Assembly: GCF_000576555.1 (NCBI RefSeq)
Contig: NZ_CP007145.1
Coordinates: forward strand, 2,356,001 to 2,420,000
Length of the DNA: 64,000 nt
Direction of reading: 5' to 3'
DNA from: Hymenobacter swuensis DY53
Lineage (GTDB): Bacteria; Bacteroidota; Bacteroidia; Cytophagales; Hymenobacteraceae
Both the position numbers and the translations under genes were made by a program. Below, one piece after another: positions 61,265 to 64,000 of this stretch; within the stretch, counting starts at the first letter, position 1; every line of letters begins with the position of its first letter. Below the pieces are notes generated by a model. It worked only from the letters and a program-made list of their open reading frames with translations, searched no databases and was not told where the DNA came from.

Positions 61265-61272
61265 TACTTTTG
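61265..61272 (+). promoter_or_regulatory. Candidate trxB -7 element TACTTTTG
   Basis: TACTTTTG matches TAnnTTTG 57 bp before trxB; no clear TTG at -33. Confidence 0.4.
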
Positions 61273-61328
61273 CATCCCAATCTTAACCCTTCATGGCGCT
61301 GGCGCAAGCTGCCGCTACTTTCTCCTGT

Positions 61329-62276
61329 ATGGCGACTACCACTCCGGAACACATCAAGTGTCTGATTATCGGCTCCGGCCCGGCCGGCTACACGGCGGCT
61401 ATTTACGCGGCCCGCGCCAACCTCAACCCCGTGATGTACCAAGGCCTGCAGCCCGGCGGCCAGCTCACGATTACCAACGACGTCGAGAACTTCCCCGGCT
61501 ACCCCGACGGCATTATGGGTCCCGAAATGATGGAGGACCTCAAGAAGCAGGCCGCCCGCTTCGGTACCGATATCCGCTACGGCATCGCCACCTCGGTGGA
61601 CTTCTCGGGCCACCCGCACCGCGTGACGGTGGATGAGAACCTGGAGTTGACGGCCGATACCATCATCATTGCCACCGGCGCCTCGGCCAAGTGGCTGGGG
61701 CTGCCCTCGGAGCAGCGCCTGAACGGCTCAGGCGTATCGGCCTGCGCCGTGTGCGACGGGTTCTTCTACCGCGGCAAGGACGTAGCCATTGTGGGTGCCG
61801 GCGACACGGCAGCCGAAGAGGCTACCTATCTGGCCAACCTGTGCAACAAGGTGTACATGATTGTGCGGAAAGGCGAGATGCGCGCCTCGAAAATCATGCA
61901 GAAGCGCGTGACCGACAACCCCAAGATTGAGGTGCTCTGGAATACGGTAACCGACGAAATCCTGGGCGAGCACGCCGTGGACGGCGCCCGCGTGAAAAAC
62001 GTGCTGGATGGCACCACCCGCGACCTGGCCATTGAGGGCTTCTTCGTAGCCATCGGCCACGACCCGAACTCGAAAATCTTCCAGCCCTACCTGCACCACG
62101 ATGAGCAGGGCTACCTGAAAACCATTCCCGGCACGGCCAAAACCAACGTGGACGGCGTATTCGCCTGCGGCGACGTGCAGGACTACACCTACCGCCAGGC
62201 CGTAACGGCCGCCGGCTCCGGCTGCATGGCCGCCCTCGACGCCGAGCGTTACCTAGCTGCTTTGGGCGACCATTAG
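61329..62276 (+). CDS. trxB: Thioredoxin reductase
   Basis: From ATG 61329 the protein is 315 aa (an ATG 12 codons upstream is also possible). FAD-binding GSGPAG starts near residue 16, NADPH-binding GAGDTAAEEA near 158, and the redox pair is Cys139 and Cys142 in SACAVCDGFF. The end has VFACGDVQDYTYRQAVTAAGSG. It reduces thioredoxin with NADPH, which in turn serves enzymes such as MsrA. Confidence 0.96.
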   Translation: MATTTPEHIKCLIIGSGPAGYTAAIYAARANLNPVMYQGLQPGGQLTITNDVENFPGYPDGIMGPEMMEDLKKQAARFGTDIRYGIATSVDFSGHPHRVTVDENLELTADTIIIATGASAKWLGLPSEQRLNGSGVSACAVCDGFFYRGKDVAIVGAGDTAAEEATYLANLCNKVYMIVRKGEMRASKIMQKRVTDNPKIEVLWNTVTDEILGEHAVDGARVKNVLDGTTRDLAIEGFFVAIGHDPNSKIFQPYLHHDEQGYLKTIPGTAKTNVDGVFACGDVQDYTYRQAVTAAGSGCMAALDAERYLAALGDH

Positions 62277-62279
62277 GCG

Positions 62280-62390
62280 AAATGGTGAGTTAGTGATTCA
62301 GTGAGTTTGACGCCAAACACTATTCAAGGTGGCTGTGCGTTCAACCCACTAAATCACTAACTCACCACTTCACTATTTCACCATTTCACT
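62280..62390. repeat. Imperfect inverted repeat with GTGAGTTAGTGA wording
   Basis: AATGGTGAGTTAGTGATTCA.. (from 62281) is complementary to ..AAATCACTAACTCACCACTT (ending about 62370); more TTTCACCATTTCACTG follows. It lies between trxB and the peptidase gene and resembles the repeat at 40394. Confidence 0.55.
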
Positions 62391-62393
62391 GTT

Positions 62394-63545
62394 TTGCCCT
62401 TGCTGCATTTTTTGAAAACATGGCTGCTGCCGCTGCTACTGATCGGGCTGTTTGTAGGCTTGCCCGGCCAGCTGCTGGCCCAGCGCCGCAAAGTACCGGA
62501 GCCGAAGGCAAAAGCCGGTTCGGCCGGCAAGCGGAGCGACTTTTTTCGGATTAAGTCGCCCACTATTCGCTACGTGCGACCTGATACGACCATTCTCATT
62601 GAAACGGAGGAACTGCCCGACGAGGGCTCCGACGCAGCCAAATCCATCTTCTTCAACCCCGCTAAAAAGCTCTCTATCGTGAGTGAGGATACGTCCACGC
62701 TCAACGAGGGGGAGCAGCATATTGTGGAGGTAAAGGAGCAGGTGCAGATTGACTCCTCCTGGATCCAGGTGGCAGGGTATTACGCCATCTGGGATACGCA
62801 CAATATCAACCCGTACCGGGTGGATGGCCGCCGCATCAAGGATACGCTAAACCTGAAACTGACGGAACCGGATCGGCAGCGCTACGCCAAAATGCCGCTG
62901 GTGAAAACGCCTCTGACCTCTGATTTCGGGTTCCGCGGCTACCGCTGGCACTACGGCGTAGACCTGGACCTGGAAACCGGCGACTCGGTGAAAGCGGCCT
63001 TTGACGGGGTTGTGCGCATTGTAAAATGGGACGGTTCGGGCTACGGCAACTATGTGCTCATCCGCCACTATAACGGCATCGAAACGCTTTACGGGCACAT
63101 GCAGAAGTCATTGGTGACGCCGGGTACGTTTGTAAAGGCCGGACAGCTGATTGGCCGGGGCGGCAGTACAGGGCGCAGCAGCGGCTCGCATCTGCACTTT
63201 GAGGTGCGCTACGAGGGCAACCCCATCGACCCGGAGCAGATGTACGATTTCCCGGATTACCGGCTCATCAAAGACAACTTCCAGATTACTTCGGGCCTGT
63301 TTGCTTACTACAGCAAGTCGTTGAAGTACCGGGGCGGCAGCGTGCCGGGGGCGGCCAGCAGCAGTAGCCGAAGCAGCAGTGCCGCCAAGCCCACGCAGGC
63401 CCGGCGCATTGTGTCACACAAAATCCGCAGTGGCGATACGCTGTCGGAAATTGCCGACAAGTACGGGGTTTCGCAGGCCCAGATCCGGCGGCTGAACGGT
63501 GGCACCGCCGTGCTGCGCGTGGGCCGGACGCTACGGATTAAGTAA
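62394..63545 (+). CDS. M23-family peptidase with C-terminal LysM domain
   Basis: The 383-aa protein starts at TTG 62394; the only nearby ATG is out of frame. A signal peptide (MPLLHFLKTWLLPLLLIGLFVG) ends near LLAQ. The M23 domain (about 180-290) has HYGVDLDLETGD, then GNYVLIRHYNGIETLYGHM and SGSHLHFEVR with the zinc ligands; both His and Asp are present so it may be active. A Ser-rich linker leads to a LysM domain (HKIRSGDTLSEIADKYGVSQAQIRRLNG) that binds peptidoglycan. It probably cleaves or remodels cell-wall cross-links. Confidence 0.88.
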   Translation: MPLLHFLKTWLLPLLLIGLFVGLPGQLLAQRRKVPEPKAKAGSAGKRSDFFRIKSPTIRYVRPDTTILIETEELPDEGSDAAKSIFFNPAKKLSIVSEDTSTLNEGEQHIVEVKEQVQIDSSWIQVAGYYAIWDTHNINPYRVDGRRIKDTLNLKLTEPDRQRYAKMPLVKTPLTSDFGFRGYRWHYGVDLDLETGDSVKAAFDGVVRIVKWDGSGYGNYVLIRHYNGIETLYGHMQKSLVTPGTFVKAGQLIGRGGSTGRSSGSHLHFEVRYEGNPIDPEQMYDFPDYRLIKDNFQITSGLFAYYSKSLKYRGGSVPGAASSSSRSSSAAKPTQARRIVSHKIRSGDTLSEIADKYGVSQAQIRRLNGGTAVLRVGRTLRIK

Positions 63546-63568
63546 ACAAGCTTCTTTTTTGATTTGTG

Positions 63569-63606
63569 AAAAGCCCCGCTGCGGTAGTAATCCGGCGGGG
63601 CTTTTT
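63569..63606 (+). terminator. Rho-independent terminator after the M23 gene
   Basis: AAAAGCCCCGC (63569-63579) pairs with GCGGGGCTTTT (63595-63605). Confidence 0.8.
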
Positions 63607-63732
63607 GGTGTCTCAGCCTTCGATTATCAGCCCGCTGCGTGGCGAAGATTATCTATCTTTTGGCAGCAGGTGCGTGCCGTGGTGTTGACGGCATGCACCG
63701 GTCGTTGCTGCTGAATATTCTGTCCGCTGCCC

Positions 63733-64000
63733 ATGTTCGTCCACCTTGATCTGGCCCTTGTGTTTCACCTGTTCTGCATCGTGCAGGGGCTGAGTACGGC
63801 CGCGTACCTGCTGGCGGGGCCACGCCGGCCGGGCAACCGATGGCTGGGGCTGTTGTTGCTGGCCCTCACGCTGCAGGTGATTGATTATTTTCTGAGCCGC
63901 TCGGGTGTGTACTACCGCAGCCAGTGGCTGTATTTCACGCCGCTGTTCTTCTCCTGGGGTTTCGGGCCGCTGCTGCTGGCGTACGTGCGGGCGCCGTACG
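63733..64000 (+). CDS. N-terminus of a membrane protein, probably a membrane-bound AraC-type regulator
   Basis: The frame from ATG 63733 runs off the right edge (89 codons): MFVHLDLALVFHLFCIVQGLSTAAYLLAG then two more hydrophobic segments (WLGLLLLALTLQVIDYFLS and YFTPLFFSWGFGPLLLAYVR). This arrangement is typical of the N-terminal multi-helix part of Bacteroidota AraC-family regulators, whose HTH would lie outside. The class is a guess from topology. Confidence 0.45.
   Translation, partial: MFVHLDLALVFHLFCIVQGLSTAAYLLAGPRRPGNRWLGLLLLALTLQVIDYFLSRSGVYYRSQWLYFTPLFFSWGFGPLLLAYVRAPY

Overview
The window looks like a chromosome segment of a GC-rich Bacteroidota close to Hymenobacter (Cytophagales). 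Supporting signs are the -7 element TAnnTTTG with an upstream TTG instead of a classical -35, starts that mostly lack a Shine-Dalgarno sequence, many lipoproteins, DUF4199, START-like and M48 proteins, a short (287 aa) primary sigma factor, and the conserved orders thrS-infC-rpmI-rplT and rpsO-pnp. The taxonomic call is inference; no rRNA is present.

Layout. 1-4.8 kb: partial glycosyltransferase, dapD, an unknown gene, msrA, a 3-hydroxyacyl-CoA dehydrogenase and a tiny membrane protein. 4.9-18.2 kb: envelope and housekeeping genes (ABC-F ATPase, L,D-transpeptidase, two M48 proteases, lipid kinase, metallophosphoesterase, LON-domain protein, mtgA, App1-like phosphatase). 18.5-28 kb: topoisomerase IB, a head-to-head pair of paralogous lipoproteins with kinase-like motifs, a divergent pair of STAS-like proteins, a DEDDh/GIY-YIG nuclease, a four-helix-bundle protein and an AI-2E-type transporter. 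28-38.2 kb: parE and parC, separated by a TPR histidine kinase, a LuxR-type regulator, a degenerate receiver and a broken nuclease gene. 38.3-44.2 kb: two TPR exported proteins, then the translation cluster with infC starting at ATA. 55.2-64 kb: START-like protein, LptF/G permease, rpsO, pnp, rpoD, trxB, an M23/LysM protein and the start of a membrane-bound AraC-type regulator.

The accessory part is a ~10.2-kb genomic island at 44.9-55.15 kb. It sits at the 3' end of a CAT-anticodon tRNA gene and is bounded by 47-bp perfect direct repeats made of the tRNA 3' end plus its terminator. Next to the tRNA is a tyrosine integrase with two lesions (premature stop and frameshift), so the island is probably immobile. 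Other mobile remains are a serine recombinase, a truncated phage tape-measure gene and a fragment resembling an integrase N-terminus. The cargo is a two-gene roadblock/LC7-like pair, two STAS-like proteins, a BLUF blue-light sensor and a membrane protein with a carboxypeptidase-regulatory-like domain. More STAS-like paralogues lie just outside the island and at 23 kb. This photoreceptor + roadblock + STAS-like set is the best candidate for an undescribed signalling module; the link is inferred from proximity only.

Intergenic DNA is rich in long hairpins, some with near-perfect stems of 28-33 bp. All domain calls come from reading the translated sequence, without database searches.
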